The notes under the pieces were generated by a model, which was not told the origin of the DNA, searched no databases, and saw nothing but the letters and a program-made list of their open reading frames with translations. A stretch of DNA of 64,000 nt from an uncultured Bacteroidota bacterium (GTDB taxonomy: Bacteria > Bacteroidota > Bacteroidia > Flavobacteriales > Flavobacteriaceae): assembly GCA_902635965.1 (NCBI GenBank), contig CACPQA010000007.1, positions 19,310 to 83,309 on the forward strand. The letters are read 5' to 3'. Of the stretch, positions 1 to 9,229 are shown piece by piece; within the stretch, counting starts at the first letter, position 1, and each line of letters begins with the position of its first letter. The position numbers and the translations under genes were made by a program.

Positions 1-15
1 AGATTTTTTTCATAT

Positions 16-687
16 ATGAGAATCGATATTCTGTCACTTTTCCCTGAAATAATCAAGAGCTCTTTAGAACATTCCATTATTAAAAAAGCTCTTACAAATG
101 ACCAAATAATTATTAAGTATCATAATATAAGAGACTTTTCAAATAATAAACATAAAAAAGTTGACGATTATCAATACGGGGGCGGTAGCGGTATGGTCCT
201 TATGATACAACCAATATATGATTGTATTAAAAAATTAGAAGGAGAAAGAAAATACAAAAACATCATATATTTAACACCTGATGGTGAAAAACTTGATCAA
301 GCATCATGTAATAAATTTTCTTTATCAAAAAACATAATTTTAATATGTGGACATTATAAAGGTATTGATCAAAGAATCAGAGAGCATTTAGTTACTGACG
401 AAATCTCTATTGGTGATTACGTATTATCTGGTGGAGAATTAGCAGCTGCTGTTTTTTGTGATTCAATTATAAGATTAATACCAGGTGTACTAGGCGATGA
501 GTCTTCAGCATTAACCGACAGTTTTCAAGACAACAGGTTATCTGAACCTATTTATACTCGACCGAAAAATTATGAAGGACTAAAAGTTCCTGAAATTTTG
601 ATTTCAGGTGATACTAAAGCGATTGAAAAGTGGAGAGAGGAGAAATCTTTAGAAAGAACTAAAAAACACCGTCCAAATTTAATTTAA
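16..687 (+). CDS. trmD: tRNA (guanine-N1)-methyltransferase TrmD
   Basis: Methylates guanine 37 at N1 in tRNAs with G36, using S-adenosylmethionine; this prevents +1 frameshifts. The 223 residues match the usual family length of about 225. The trefoil-knot SAM-binding elements are visible: YGGGSGM near residues 54-60, GHYKGIDQR at 112-120 and SIGDYVLSGGE at 131-141. The C-terminal half has the conserved RLSEPIYTRP stretch that holds the tRNA. The ATG at 16 gives the family start MRIDILSLFPE, so the gene is complete despite lying at the window edge. It precedes rplS, as in many bacteria, but rplS also has its own promoter-like sequence. Confidence 0.97.
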   Translation: MRIDILSLFPEIIKSSLEHSIIKKALTNDQIIIKYHNIRDFSNNKHKKVDDYQYGGGSGMVLMIQPIYDCIKKLEGERKYKNIIYLTPDGEKLDQASCNKFSLSKNIILICGHYKGIDQRIREHLVTDEISIGDYVLSGGELAAAVFCDSIIRLIPGVLGDESSALTDSFQDNRLSEPIYTRPKNYEGLKVPEILISGDTKAIEKWREEKSLERTKKHRPNLI

Positions 688-723
688 AGCAAAGCTTGAT
701 CAGTCAACATAATAATTATATTA

Positions 724-755
724 TTGTTTTGACAAAAAAATAATTGTATTTTTGC
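724..755 (+). promoter_or_regulatory. Bacteroidota-type promoter for rplS
   Basis: The -7 element TATTTTTGC (747-755) matches the Bacteroidota consensus TAnnTTTG. A TTG at 724-726 lies about 20 bases upstream and could be the -33 element. The predicted transcription start falls 15-20 bases before the rplS ATG at 777. This supports starting rplS at 777 rather than at 744, which lies inside the promoter. Confidence 0.55.
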
Positions 756-776
756 AATCTTATAGAAGCTTACAAT

Positions 777-1127
777 ATGAATTCGATTGTAAAAAGTATA
801 CAGGAAGAACTAATTGAAAACAAAAATTTTCCTTCATTTAAAGCAGGCGACACAATAACTGCCTATTATGAAATTCGTGAGGGAGAAAAAGTTAGAACTC
901 AGTTTTTTAAAGGCGTTGTTATACAAGTCAAAGGTCAAGGTTTAAATAAAACTTTTACCATTAGAAAAATGTCAGGTACCATAGGAGTTGAAAGGATTTT
1001 TCCCATGAATATGCCTACTCTGCAAAGAGTTGAGATCAATAAAAAAGGAAAAGTGAGGAAGTCTAGGATTTTTTATTTTAGAAAGTTAAGAGGTAAAAAA
1101 GCAAAAATTAAAGAACGTCAATTATAA
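777..1127 (+). CDS. rplS: Large ribosomal subunit protein bL19
   Basis: bL19 sits at the interface of the 30S and 50S subunits. The sequence has the family features: FKAGDTI near the start, the basic RIFP and KKGKVRKS segments, and the C-terminal LYYLR-like piece (here IFYFRKLRGKKAKI). The open frame extends to 744, but the family start and the promoter at 747-755 favour the ATG at 777, giving 116 residues, normal for bL19. A strong hairpin terminator follows, so it appears to be a single-gene unit behind trmD. Confidence 0.95.
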   Translation: MNSIVKSIQEELIENKNFPSFKAGDTITAYYEIREGEKVRTQFFKGVVIQVKGQGLNKTFTIRKMSGTIGVERIFPMNMPTLQRVEINKKGKVRKSRIFYFRKLRGKKAKIKERQL

Positions 1128-1131
1128 ATAG

Positions 1132-1153
1132 AGTCGCTGAGGCGACTTTTTTT
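1132..1153 (+). terminator. Rho-independent terminator after rplS
   Basis: Six-base-pair stem AGTCGC/GCGACT (1132-1137 with 1142-1147), tetraloop TGAG, followed by a run of T from 1147 to 1153. It starts four bases after the rplS stop. Confidence 0.85.
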
Positions 1154-1169
1154 AATATTTATTATTAAA

Positions 1170-2414
1170 ATGGTAAAAAGAATCAAAGTTAAAAATCCTG
1201 TAGTAGAAATGGATGGGGATGAAATGACAAGAGTAATCTGGAAATTCATAAAAGAAAAATTAATACTCCCCTATTTGGATATTGAAATAAAGTATTTTGA
1301 TTTGGGAATTAAGAATAGGGATTTTACTAATGATTTAGTAACTGTAAAGGCTGCAGAAGCAATTAAAAAATATAATGTTGGTATTAAATGTGCAACAATT
1401 ACACCAGACGAACAAAGAGTTCAGGAATATACACTAAAGAAAATGTGGCGTTCACCAAATGGAACAATTAGAAATATTGTAGGAGGAACTGTCTTTAGGG
1501 AACCTATTATAATGAGAAATATACCAAAATATGTTCAAGGTTGGGATAAACCTATATGCATTGGAAGACATGCATTTGGAGATCAATATAAAGCTACCGA
1601 CATTGTCACCCACGGTAAGGGAACTTTGACAATGACTTTTACACCCGAAAATGGAGATGAATCTCTTACATGGGAAGTTTACAATTTTCAAGAAGATGGA
1701 GTAGCTATGGCTATGTACAATATAGAATCCTCAATTTATGGATTTGCTAGATCATGTATGAATCAAGCTATTTCAAAAAGATGGCCGCTGTATTTGTCAA
1801 CAAAAAACACAATATTGAAAGCATACGACGGTAGGTTTAAAGATATTTTTCATGATGTCTATGAAAATGAATTTAAAGAAAAGTTTAAAAAAATTGGAAT
1901 TTTTTACGAACACAGACTCATCGATGATATGGTAGCAGCAGCCATGAAATGGAAAGGTGGTTTTGTTTGGGCCTGCAAAAACTATGATGGTGATGTTCAG
2001 TCCGATACTGTTGCTCAAGGATTTGGATCTTTAGGCTTAATGACATCCACCCTTGTAACACCTGATGGAAAAACTCTTGAAGCAGAGGCAGCTCATGGAA
2101 CAGTGACCAGACACTTCAGAGAGCACCAAAAAGGAAGACCAACTTCTACGAATCCAATAGCTTCAATTTTTGCATGGACTCGTGGGCTAGCTCACAGGGC
2201 TAAAATTGATAAAAACTCAAAACTTAAAAAGTTTTGCCTTTTATTAGAAGAAGTTTGCATAAAGATTGTTGAAAACGGTTTCATGACTAAAGATTTAGCC
2301 CTACTAGTTCACAAAGAAGGTCTAAATTCAAATCATTATTTAAATACTCAAAATTTTTTAAACCTCATTAAAGACAATTTGGATCAAAAATTAGATTTTT
2401 TAAATAGAAAATAA
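1170..2414 (+). CDS. icd: NADP-dependent isocitrate dehydrogenase (eukaryotic-type homodimer family)
   Basis: Oxidatively decarboxylates isocitrate to 2-oxoglutarate with NADP in the TCA cycle. At 414 residues it belongs to the dimeric type resembling human IDH1/IDH2, not the E. coli Icd type. Visible signatures are [13 protein letters not shown] near residues 12-24, the substrate-phosphate loop [10 protein letters not shown] at 93-102, the catalytic Lys/Asp region around [20 protein letters not shown] and [10 protein letters not shown], and the cofactor segment AAHGTVTRH. It follows the rplS terminator by about 17 bases, so its own promoter must lie near or inside that hairpin region. Confidence 0.96.
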   Translation: MVKRIKVKNPVVEMDGDEMTRVIWKFIKEKLILPYLDIEIKYFDLGIKNRDFTNDLVTVKAAEAIKKYNVGIKCATITPDEQRVQEYTLKKMWRSPNGTIRNIVGGTVFREPIIMRNIPKYVQGWDKPICIGRHAFGDQYKATDIVTHGKGTLTMTFTPENGDESLTWEVYNFQEDGVAMAMYNIESSIYGFARSCMNQAISKRWPLYLSTKNTILKAYDGRFKDIFHDVYENEFKEKFKKIGIFYEHRLIDDMVAAAMKWKGGFVWACKNYDGDVQSDTVAQGFGSLGLMTSTLVTPDGKTLEAEAAHGTVTRHFREHQKGRPTSTNPIASIFAWTRGLAHRAKIDKNSKLKKFCLLLEEVCIKIVENGFMTKDLALLVHKEGLNSNHYLNTQNFLNLIKDNLDQKLDFLNRK

Positions 2415-2434
2415 GTCTTAATTAAATAACAAAC

Positions 2435-3250
2435 ATGTCAATCTATAAAATTACTGAACAAGATTCATTATATGATAATTTAGAAAATCTTACCACGACC
2501 GAATTAGTTAACTCTATTCACAAAGAAGATAAAAAAATTTGTTCTTCAGTTCAAAAGGTTCTTCCATTAGTGTGCAAGCTTGTGGATGCCTTAGTAATCA
2601 AACTTTCATCGGGAGGTAGATTATTTTACCTAGGTGCTGGTACAAGCGGAAGATTAGGTGTCTTAGATGCATCAGAATGTCCACCAACATTTGGTACACC
2701 TGATTGGAAAGTAAATGGAGTAATAGCAGGTGGGACTGATGCTTTATTTAAAAGTGTTGAACATGCAGAGGATTCAAAAACTCAAGCTTGGAAAGACTTA
2801 TGTGATAGAAAAATAGATAAAAAAGATTTTGTAATTGGAATTGCTGCCTCTGGAACTACCCCCTATGTAGTTGGGGGTATTAAATCGTGCAATAATAACG
2901 GTATTATGACTGGATCCATTTCTTGTAATCATAAATCCCCATTAGCAAAATTTTCAGAGTTTCCAATTGAAGTCATAGTTGGTCCTGAATTTATAACGGG
3001 AAGTACAAGAATGAAAGCAGGTACTGCTCAAAAAATGATTTTGAATATGATAACCACTTCCGCTATGGTCAAATTGGGTCATATTAAAGGAAACAAAATG
3101 ATAGATATGCAGACTAATAACAAAAAACTTAAAGAGAGGGCAATCAGAATAATTAGTGAAACTTTAAGTGTATCTATAAATCAAGCTTCTGAGTTGTTTG
3201 GTGAATACGGTAGTATAAGGGAAGTTTTAGAAAAACATCAAGTAAAATGA
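2435..3250 (+). CDS. murQ: N-acetylmuramic acid 6-phosphate etherase
   Basis: Cleaves the D-lactyl ether of MurNAc-6-phosphate to give GlcNAc-6-phosphate and lactate in peptidoglycan recycling, in the cytoplasm. The SIS domain is clear: YLGAGTSGRLGVLDASECPP near residues 66-85, IGIAASGTTPYVVGG, and the family stretch TGSTRMKAGTAQKM. At 271 residues it is slightly shorter than the roughly 300-residue E. coli enzyme, mainly at the C-terminus, which is usual in Flavobacteriia. Its stop overlaps the start of the next small membrane gene (ATGA). Confidence 0.95.
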   Translation: MSIYKITEQDSLYDNLENLTTTELVNSIHKEDKKICSSVQKVLPLVCKLVDALVIKLSSGGRLFYLGAGTSGRLGVLDASECPPTFGTPDWKVNGVIAGGTDALFKSVEHAEDSKTQAWKDLCDRKIDKKDFVIGIAASGTTPYVVGGIKSCNNNGIMTGSISCNHKSPLAKFSEFPIEVIVGPEFITGSTRMKAGTAQKMILNMITTSAMVKLGHIKGNKMIDMQTNNKKLKERAIRIISETLSVSINQASELFGEYGSIREVLEKHQVK

Positions 3251-3474
3251 ATATTGTTCTTTTTAAAAAATCATTACGTAAAATTTTTTACTTCATAATT
3301 CTCTGTTTTATGTCTCCTGTTATAATTATGCAGGCTTTTAAAAATAAAGAAAATGTGCTTTTTCTACCTGTTCTATTGTTTGGAATTTTTCTTTCAACTA
3401 CTGCTGTCGCAGTTGGCTATTTTGGAATAAAAGATTTAGTTAAATCACTAATAGGAAAAGTAAAAAAAGATTAA
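3247..3474 (+). CDS. Small two-helix membrane protein (DUF6095-like)
   Basis: A 75-residue basic protein with two hydrophobic segments, about residues 12-29 and 38-59, ending in a lysine-rich tail. It overlaps murQ by four bases (ATGA), indicating translational coupling. I recall small proteins of this kind (DUF6095) next to murQ in flavobacteria; no function is known to me. A role at the membrane linked to muropeptide recycling is only a guess from context. Confidence 0.75.
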   Translation: MNIVLFKKSLRKIFYFIILCFMSPVIIMQAFKNKENVLFLPVLLFGIFLSTTAVAVGYFGIKDLVKSLIGKVKKD

Positions 3475-3521
3475 ATTATATTTACAAGTGCAAATTTATA
3501 TGCTATATTTTAACCTCAAAA

Positions 3522-5465
3522 ATGATTGAAATAACCCTCAAAGACGGATCCACCAAAAAATACAAAAAAGGAATTTCTGCATATAGCATTGCTGAAGACA
3601 TAAGTGAGAGTCTAGCAAGAAATGTGTTATCTGCTAATTTCAATGGTGCTAAGATAGAATTATCAACAGAGATTTTAAAAAGTGGAAAATTAAATTTTTA
3701 TACATGGAATGATGATGAGGGAAAATCGGCATTTTGGCATTCGTCAGCCCATATTCTTGCGCAAACTGTATTGAGTCTTTATCCTAAAGTCAAACTTACC
3801 ATAGGACCCTCGATCGAAAATGGATTTTATTATGATTTTGATTTAGGTGATAAAACTATATCTGAAAATGATTTCCCCATAATTGAAAAGAAATTCATGT
3901 TTTTCGCTTCGCAAAAAAGTGAATTTAGGATGAAGCTTTTATCGAAACTAGATGCAAAGGCATATTACAAAAAAGAAAAAAATCCCTATAAACTTGAGTT
4001 GATTGAGAAGTTAAATGATGGGGAAATTACATTCTGTCATCACTCGGACTTCAGTGATCTGTGCAAAGGAGGTCACATTCCCCACACGGGATTAGTGAAA
4101 GCTGTAAAGTTAACTAACATTGCAGGTGCATATTGGAAAGGAGATGAAAATAATAAGCAACTCACCCGAATATATGGGATTTCATTTCCAAAGCAAAAAT
4201 TTTTAAAAGAATATTTAACATTAATAGAGGAAGCTAATAAAAGAGATCATAGGAAGATCGGTAAGGAATTAAACCTTTTTACATTTAGTAACAAAGTTGG
4301 TTTAGGACTACCACTATGGCTTCCTAAAGGAACAGATTTAAAAAATAGATTGCAAACTTTTTTAACAAAAGCCCAAGATAAAGCTGGCTATAAAATGGTT
4401 GAAACTCCTCATATTGGTAAAAAAGAATTATATGAAACATCTGGTCACTTTGAAAAGTATGGCATGGATAGCTTTCAGCCGATAGAGACTCCTGGGAAAA
4501 AAGAAACTTTTCTCTTAAAACCAATGAATTGTCCTCATCATTGTGAAATTTATAATTCACAAAATTGGAGCTACAAGGACCTTCCCGTAAGATATGCAGA
4601 ATTTGGGACAGTATATAGATACGAACAAAGCGGTGAACTCCATGGATTAACGAGAGTTAGAGGTTTTACTCAAGATGACGCTCATATCTTTTGCACACCT
4701 AATCAATTAGAAGAAGAGTTCATAAAAGTTATAGATTTAGTAAAATATGTTTTTAAAGCAGTAAGTTTTGATGTTTTTACTGTTCAAGTTTCTCTAAGAG
4801 ATCCTAATAATCCAGAGAAATATATAGGTTCTGAAAGAAATTGGAATTTAGCAGAAAAAGCTATTTTGATGGCAGCTGATTCAAAAAAACTGGATTATAA
4901 TATAAAATATGGTGAAGCAGCATTTTATGGTCCCAAATTGGATTTTATGGTAAAGGATGCCCTGGGTCGAAAATGGCAACTTGGAACTATCCAAGTTGAT
5001 TATAATTTACCTGTAAGATTCGATTTAAAATATAAAACAAAAAACAATGAATATATGCGTCCTGTAATGATTCACAGAGCCCCTTTTGGAAGCCTTGAGA
5101 GGTTTGTCGCAATTTTGCTGGAACATTCAGGAGGTAACCTTCCGTTATGGTTAGTTCCAGATCATTTAATAATTCTTACACTTTCTGAAAAGTATGAAAA
5201 ATACGCACAAAAAGTTTTAAATAAGCTGAAAATTAACGAAATTCGCGCACTGATTGATAATAGGAACGAGACTGTAGGAAAAAAAATTAGAGAAGCTCAA
5301 TTAAAAAAATATCCATACATGTTAGTTGTTGGTGAGAGAGAAATGAAAGACAACGTTGTGTCTGTAAGACACAGAATTGACGGTGATTTAGGATCCTTAA
5401 CAATTGAAACTTTTGTTCAAATATTATCTACAGAAATCAAAGGGAGCAATCTAATAGAAGTTTAA
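3522..5465 (+). CDS. thrS: Threonyl-tRNA synthetase
   Basis: Charges tRNA-Thr. The 647 residues contain, in order, the N-terminal TGS domain (1-62), the editing domain with HSSAHILAQ (about 73-81) and CKGGHIPHTG, the class II core with MNCPHHCEIY, motif 2 (RYAEFGTVYRYEQSGELHG) and motif 3 (HRAPFGSLERF), and the C-terminal anticodon-binding domain (last 100 residues, ending near GSLTIETF). It heads the conserved thrS-infC-rpmI-rplT translation cluster, with infC starting 16 bases after its stop. No T-box-like leader is visible upstream. Confidence 0.97.
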   Translation: MIEITLKDGSTKKYKKGISAYSIAEDISESLARNVLSANFNGAKIELSTEILKSGKLNFYTWNDDEGKSAFWHSSAHILAQTVLSLYPKVKLTIGPSIENGFYYDFDLGDKTISENDFPIIEKKFMFFASQKSEFRMKLLSKLDAKAYYKKEKNPYKLELIEKLNDGEITFCHHSDFSDLCKGGHIPHTGLVKAVKLTNIAGAYWKGDENNKQLTRIYGISFPKQKFLKEYLTLIEEANKRDHRKIGKELNLFTFSNKVGLGLPLWLPKGTDLKNRLQTFLTKAQDKAGYKMVETPHIGKKELYETSGHFEKYGMDSFQPIETPGKKETFLLKPMNCPHHCEIYNSQNWSYKDLPVRYAEFGTVYRYEQSGELHGLTRVRGFTQDDAHIFCTPNQLEEEFIKVIDLVKYVFKAVSFDVFTVQVSLRDPNNPEKYIGSERNWNLAEKAILMAADSKKLDYNIKYGEAAFYGPKLDFMVKDALGRKWQLGTIQVDYNLPVRFDLKYKTKNNEYMRPVMIHRAPFGSLERFVAILLEHSGGNLPLWLVPDHLIILTLSEKYEKYAQKVLNKLKINEIRALIDNRNETVGKKIREAQLKKYPYMLVVGEREMKDNVVSVRHRIDGDLGSLTIETFVQILSTEIKGSNLIEV

Positions 5466-5480
5466 TTTAAATTATTTGTC

Positions 5481-6038
5481 ATAGCAATACGAAGAAAAAG
5501 AACTAAGAGGCCAGGTAGGATAATAAAAGAAGATCCACATCTTATCAACGAGAAAATAAAAGCAACGGAAGTTAGGTTAGTTGGGGAAAACGTTAATGTT
5601 GGCGTGTATTCAAAGCAAAAAGCACTTCAAATAGCCAACGATCTCGAATTAGATTTGGTAGAAATTTCAGGTAAAGCTATTCCCCCAGTATGTAAAGTCC
5701 TTGAATACAAAAAGTTTCTTTATGAGCAGAAGAAAAGAGACAAAGTTTTAAAATCAAAAACAACCAAAGTCTTCATAAAAGAAATTCGATTTGGACCACA
5801 AACTGACGAACATGACTACCTATTTAAGAAAAAGCATGCAGAAAAATTTTTAAAGGATGGTGCGAAATTAAAGGCTTTTGTCTTCTTTAAGGGAAGATCT
5901 ATTATTTTTAAAGAACAGGGGCAAATCTTGTTATTACGTCTCGCACAAGATTTAGAAGACTTCGGAAAAGTAGAACAAATGCCTAAACTGGAGGGCAAAA
6001 GAATGATTATGTTTATTAATCCAAAAAAAATTAAATAA
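5481..6038 (+). CDS. infC: Translation initiation factor IF-3, apparent AUA start
   Basis: IF-3 binds the 30S subunit and checks initiator tRNA and start-codon choice. From the first usual-type start (GTG at 5604) the frame is 144 residues and lacks the conserved N-terminus. Reading upstream in frame gives [13 protein letters not shown], then the family stretch EVRLVGENV, joined without a stop to [12 protein letters not shown]. Flavobacterial IF-3 normally begins M-AIR, and the codon before GCA ATA CGA is ATA at 5481. I therefore start it there, giving 185 residues, the normal size. A rare start codon suits IF-3 autoregulation (E. coli infC uses AUU). The C-terminal domain with [13 protein letters not shown] and [13 protein letters not shown] is intact. 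Confidence 0.85.
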   Translation: MAIRRKRTKRPGRIIKEDPHLINEKIKATEVRLVGENVNVGVYSKQKALQIANDLELDLVEISGKAIPPVCKVLEYKKFLYEQKKRDKVLKSKTTKVFIKEIRFGPQTDEHDYLFKKKHAEKFLKDGAKLKAFVFFKGRSIIFKEQGQILLLRLAQDLEDFGKVEQMPKLEGKRMIMFINPKKIK

Positions 6039-6046
6039 TTGAAATT

Positions 6047-6244
6047 ATGCCAAAAATGAAAACAAAATCAAGTGCGAAAAAAAGATTTAAGATAACTGGC
6101 ACTGGTAAAATAAAAAGGAAACATGCATTTAAAAATCATATTTTGACAAAAAAATCAAAAAAAAGGAAATTGAAGTTAACTCATTCAACCCTAGTGAATA
6201 AAACTGATATACGTAATATAGAACAACAGTTAAGATTGAGATAA
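6047..6244 (+). CDS. rpmI: Large ribosomal subunit protein bL35
   Basis: A 65-residue very basic protein with the family start [15 protein letters not shown] and the internal [12 protein letters not shown] segment. It lies eight bases after infC and 26 bases before rplT in the standard infC-rpmI-rplT operon order. Confidence 0.96.
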   Translation: MPKMKTKSSAKKRFKITGTGKIKRKHAFKNHILTKKSKKRKLKLTHSTLVNKTDIRNIEQQLRLR

Positions 6245-6270
6245 ATTATTTTAAATTTAAATTATAAAAA

Positions 6271-6615
6271 ATGCCAAGATCACAAAATTCAGTTGCCTCT
6301 AGAAATAAAAGGAAGAAAATATTAAAAAAAGCTAAAGGCTACTACGGTAGAAGAAAAAATGTTTGGAAAGTAGCTAAAAACGCAGTTGAAAAGGGACTTC
6401 TATATTCATACAGAGACAGAAGAAACAAAAAAAGGACTTTTAGATTATTATGGATTGTTAGAATAAATGCTGCTGCAAGATTACATGGGATGTCTTATGC
6501 AAAGTTGATATCCTGTTTAAAATCTAACAAAATTAACTTAGATAGAAAAGTTTTGTCAGATATAGCCATGAATCATCCCGACACTTTTAGTAAAATCATA
6601 CAAAAAGTAAAATAG
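6271..6615 (+). CDS. rplT: Large ribosomal subunit protein bL20
   Basis: A 114-residue 23S rRNA-binding assembly protein. It has the family start [18 protein letters not shown], the YYGRRKN and YRDRRNKKR segments, and the C-terminal globular part with [17 protein letters not shown]. In several bacteria bL20 represses its own operon; I do not see an obvious repressor-site fold here. It converges with dnaB, leaving only four bases between the two stops. Confidence 0.96.
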   Translation: MPRSQNSVASRNKRKKILKKAKGYYGRRKNVWKVAKNAVEKGLLYSYRDRRNKKRTFRLLWIVRINAAARLHGMSYAKLISCLKSNKINLDRKVLSDIAMNHPDTFSKIIQKVK

Positions 6616-6619
6616 AAAT

Positions 6620-8125
6620 CTAAAAAGGAGTTAAATTATCACTATCATCTAAAGCACCGCCTGTAGGATCCCTCCTTTTTTTTACTTCATTTATTTTTGA
6701 GGGATATTCAGATAATAAATCTAACTCATTTAAGTTTTCGAATTTTCCAAGTTGTGGAGTAAATTTAAGTCTTATTGTGTCCAACCCTCCATTTCTATGT
6801 TTTGCAACTATAAATTCGGCTTGTCCTTCTGATGAAGATCTATCATCGTCATCCCACTCATCAATGCCATAATATTCTGGTCTATAAATAAAAGAAACAA
6901 TATCTGCATCTTGTTCAATTGCACCTGAATCCCTCAAATCTGACAGAATTGGTCTTTTTGTACCACCTCTTGTTTCAACAGCTCTAGATAATTGAGACAA
7001 GGCAATAACAGGTACATTTAATTCTTTAGCGAGAGCCTTTAAATTTCTTGATATTGATGATATTTCTTGTTCTCTATTTCCTGTTTTACTAGTTGTACCA
7101 GAGGTCATTAACTGCAAGTAGTCTACAATTATCAATTGAATTCCATGTTTTGAGGATAAACGTCTAGCTTTTGCTCTAAGATCAAAAATAGATAAGGATG
7201 GGCTATCATCAATATAAAGGGGTGCTTTTTCTAAATCACCAACCTTAACATTTAATTGTTCCCATTCATGACTTTCAAGTTTCCCCGTTCTAAGTTTTTC
7301 AGATGTTAATCCAGTTTCAGCTGAAATCAGTCTTGTAATTAATTGTACAGAAGACATTTCAAGTGAAAAAAAAGCTACTGGAGTTTTCTTTAAAACAGCA
7401 ATATTCCTTGCCATTGAAAGAGTGAGAGCAGTTTTTCCCATTCCGGGTCTTGCAGCTATAACAATTAGATCACTTGGTTGCCATCCTGAGGTTAGTAAAT
7501 CGAGTTTATCAAAGCCTGTTGCTACTCCACTTAAACCATCTTTGTTTGAAATGTCTTCAATTCTTTGTTTTGCTTGAATAACAAGACTTTGAGCTGTTTC
7601 GGAGGATCTTTTAATATTACCTTGGGTAATCTCATATAGTTTTGATTCAGCTTCGTCTAATAAATCAAAAACATCAACGGAATCTTTAAAAGAATTTTCA
7701 ATGATTTCGTTTGAAATCCTTATTAATGACCTTTGTATAAATTTTTGGAGTATAATTCGAGCGTGAAATTCAATATTCGCAGAAGTTGAAACTTTTTTTG
7801 ACAGTTGAACGAGATAAAAATCTCCACCTACTTTCTCAAGTACTCCCATCTTTCTAAGCTTACTTGACACTGTTAGAAGGTCAACTGGCTCAGATGACTG
7901 AAATAAACTATATATTGCTTCAAATATTTTTTTGTGAGATTCTTTATAAAAAGCATCCATTTGGAGAATATCGATTACTTCGTCAACACCTTTTTTATCT
8001 ATTAACATAGCTCCAAGCACCGCCTCTTCGAGGTCTAAAGCCTGGGGAGGAATCCTACCAGATTCAATGTTGAAAATTCCTTTGTTGATATTTTCAGATG
8101 ACAATAACTGTTTACTTCTTTCCAC
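6620..8125 (-). CDS. dnaB: Replicative DNA helicase DnaB
   Basis: Hexameric helicase that unwinds DNA at the replication fork. The 501 residues show the N-terminal domain (PPQALDLEEAVLGAML near residue 26 onward) and the RecA-like C-terminal domain with Walker A (ARPGMGKTALT, about residue 220), FFSLEMSSVQL, the Walker B region LIIVDYLQLM, the H3-type ALSQLSRAVE, and the arginine-finger region SDLRDSGAIEQDAD. No intein interrupts it. It lies 120 bases downstream of accA on the same strand, so it may have its own promoter. Confidence 0.97.
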   Translation of the reverse strand: MERSKQLLSSENINKGIFNIESGRIPPQALDLEEAVLGAMLIDKKGVDEVIDILQMDAFYKESHKKIFEAIYSLFQSSEPVDLLTVSSKLRKMGVLEKVGGDFYLVQLSKKVSTSANIEFHARIILQKFIQRSLIRISNEIIENSFKDSVDVFDLLDEAESKLYEITQGNIKRSSETAQSLVIQAKQRIEDISNKDGLSGVATGFDKLDLLTSGWQPSDLIVIAARPGMGKTALTLSMARNIAVLKKTPVAFFSLEMSSVQLITRLISAETGLTSEKLRTGKLESHEWEQLNVKVGDLEKAPLYIDDSPSLSIFDLRAKARRLSSKHGIQLIIVDYLQLMTSGTTSKTGNREQEISSISRNLKALAKELNVPVIALSQLSRAVETRGGTKRPILSDLRDSGAIEQDADIVSFIYRPEYYGIDEWDDDDRSSSEGQAEFIVAKHRNGGLDTIRLKFTPQLGKFENLNELDLLSEYPSKINEVKKRRDPTGGALDDSDNLTPF

Positions 8126-8245
8126 ATTTAAATGTAAAAAAAAGTATGATCAATTATTTGTTTAGAAAATTTAAAGTGCTATAAAAAAGTCAACAGCAAG
8201 TGTTTATAATTATTGTAAAATTGTTAATACTTATAAATGTTTTTA

Positions 8246-9199
8246 TTAACTCTTAAAAACTCCCATATTTTCAAATTTCGTTCTCCTGAAATTAATTAAA
8301 TCTTTCGAAGATAGTTTATCAAGTTCTAAAAACGATTTAGTGATTTCATTGCCTACAATTGTAAACATTTTTTGTCTATTTTGATGAGCTCCACCAAGAG
8401 GCTCTTTGATTATCTTGTCGATCAATTTTGATTTTTTCATGTCCTGGGCAGTGAGCTTTAAAGATTCAGCCGCTCTTTCCTTGTACTCCCAACTCCTCCA
8501 CAATATAGATGAACATGATTCAGGAGAAATAACCGAATACCAAGTATTTTCTAACATTAAAATTCTATCACCTATTCCAATTCCTAAAGCACCACCAGAA
8601 GCTCCTTCTCCGATGATTATGGTAATAATAGGAACTTTTATTGAAAGCATATTAAAAATATTTCTAGCTATAGCCTCGCCCTGCCCTCTTTCTTCAGCTT
8701 CTTGCCCTGGATAAGCACCTGGAGTATCAATTAAACAAATAATAGGAATATTAAATTTTTCGGCTGATTTCATTAACCTTAAAGCTTTTCTGTATCCTTC
8801 AGGATTTGCCATTCCAAAATTTCTATATTTTCGTGTGATAGTATTGTAACCTTTTTGAGTTCCAATAAACATAAAAGTTTGGTACTTGACCTTTCCTAAA
8901 CCTCCAATCATAGCTTTATCGTCCTTTACATTTCTGTCTCCATGAAGTTCCAAAAATGAATTTCCACATAAAGCTTTTATGTAATCTAATGTGTACGGTC
9001 TCGATGGGTGTCTAGATAATTGTACTCTTTGCCATGGAGATAAATTACCATATATTTTTTCTTTAGTTTTTTTTAACTTTATTTCCAGTTTGCTGCACGT
9101 GTCGGTGACATCTATATCACTTTCGCTTCCAATTATCTCACACTTAGATAACTGTTCTTGGATTTCTTTTATTGGCAATTCGAAATCTAAATATTCCAT
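8246..9199 (-). CDS. accA: Acetyl-CoA carboxylase carboxyltransferase subunit alpha
   Basis: Pairs with AccD to transfer the carboxyl group from carboxybiotin to acetyl-CoA, making malonyl-CoA for fatty acid synthesis. The 317 residues carry the crotonase-fold signatures [36 protein letters not shown] and [14 protein letters not shown], followed by [13 protein letters not shown]. The length is normal. It begins 30 bases after the end of the EamA transporter gene, at the tail of the minus-strand run that starts with tgt. Confidence 0.97.
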   Translation of the reverse strand: MEYLDFELPIKEIQEQLSKCEIIGSESDIDVTDTCSKLEIKLKKTKEKIYGNLSPWQRVQLSRHPSRPYTLDYIKALCGNSFLELHGDRNVKDDKAMIGGLGKVKYQTFMFIGTQKGYNTITRKYRNFGMANPEGYRKALRLMKSAEKFNIPIICLIDTPGAYPGQEAEERGQGEAIARNIFNMLSIKVPIITIIIGEGASGGALGIGIGDRILMLENTWYSVISPESCSSILWRSWEYKERAAESLKLTAQDMKKSKLIDKIIKEPLGGAHQNRQKMFTIVGNEITKSFLELDKLSSKDLINFRRTKFENMGVFKS

Positions 9200-9229
9200 A
9201 CTTACAAATTAATTGTAAAATTATAATTT

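Noticed and set aside
744..776. N-terminal extension of rplS
   Set aside because: Overlaps the -7 element; family start is the ATG at 777.
3480..3521. Leader riboswitch or T-box before thrS
   Set aside because: Only about 45 bases lie between genes; no stable structure, and T-boxes are not expected in Bacteroidota.
8406..8714. 102-residue ORF antisense to accA
   Set aside because: Mirror frame of a fully conserved gene; no family features.
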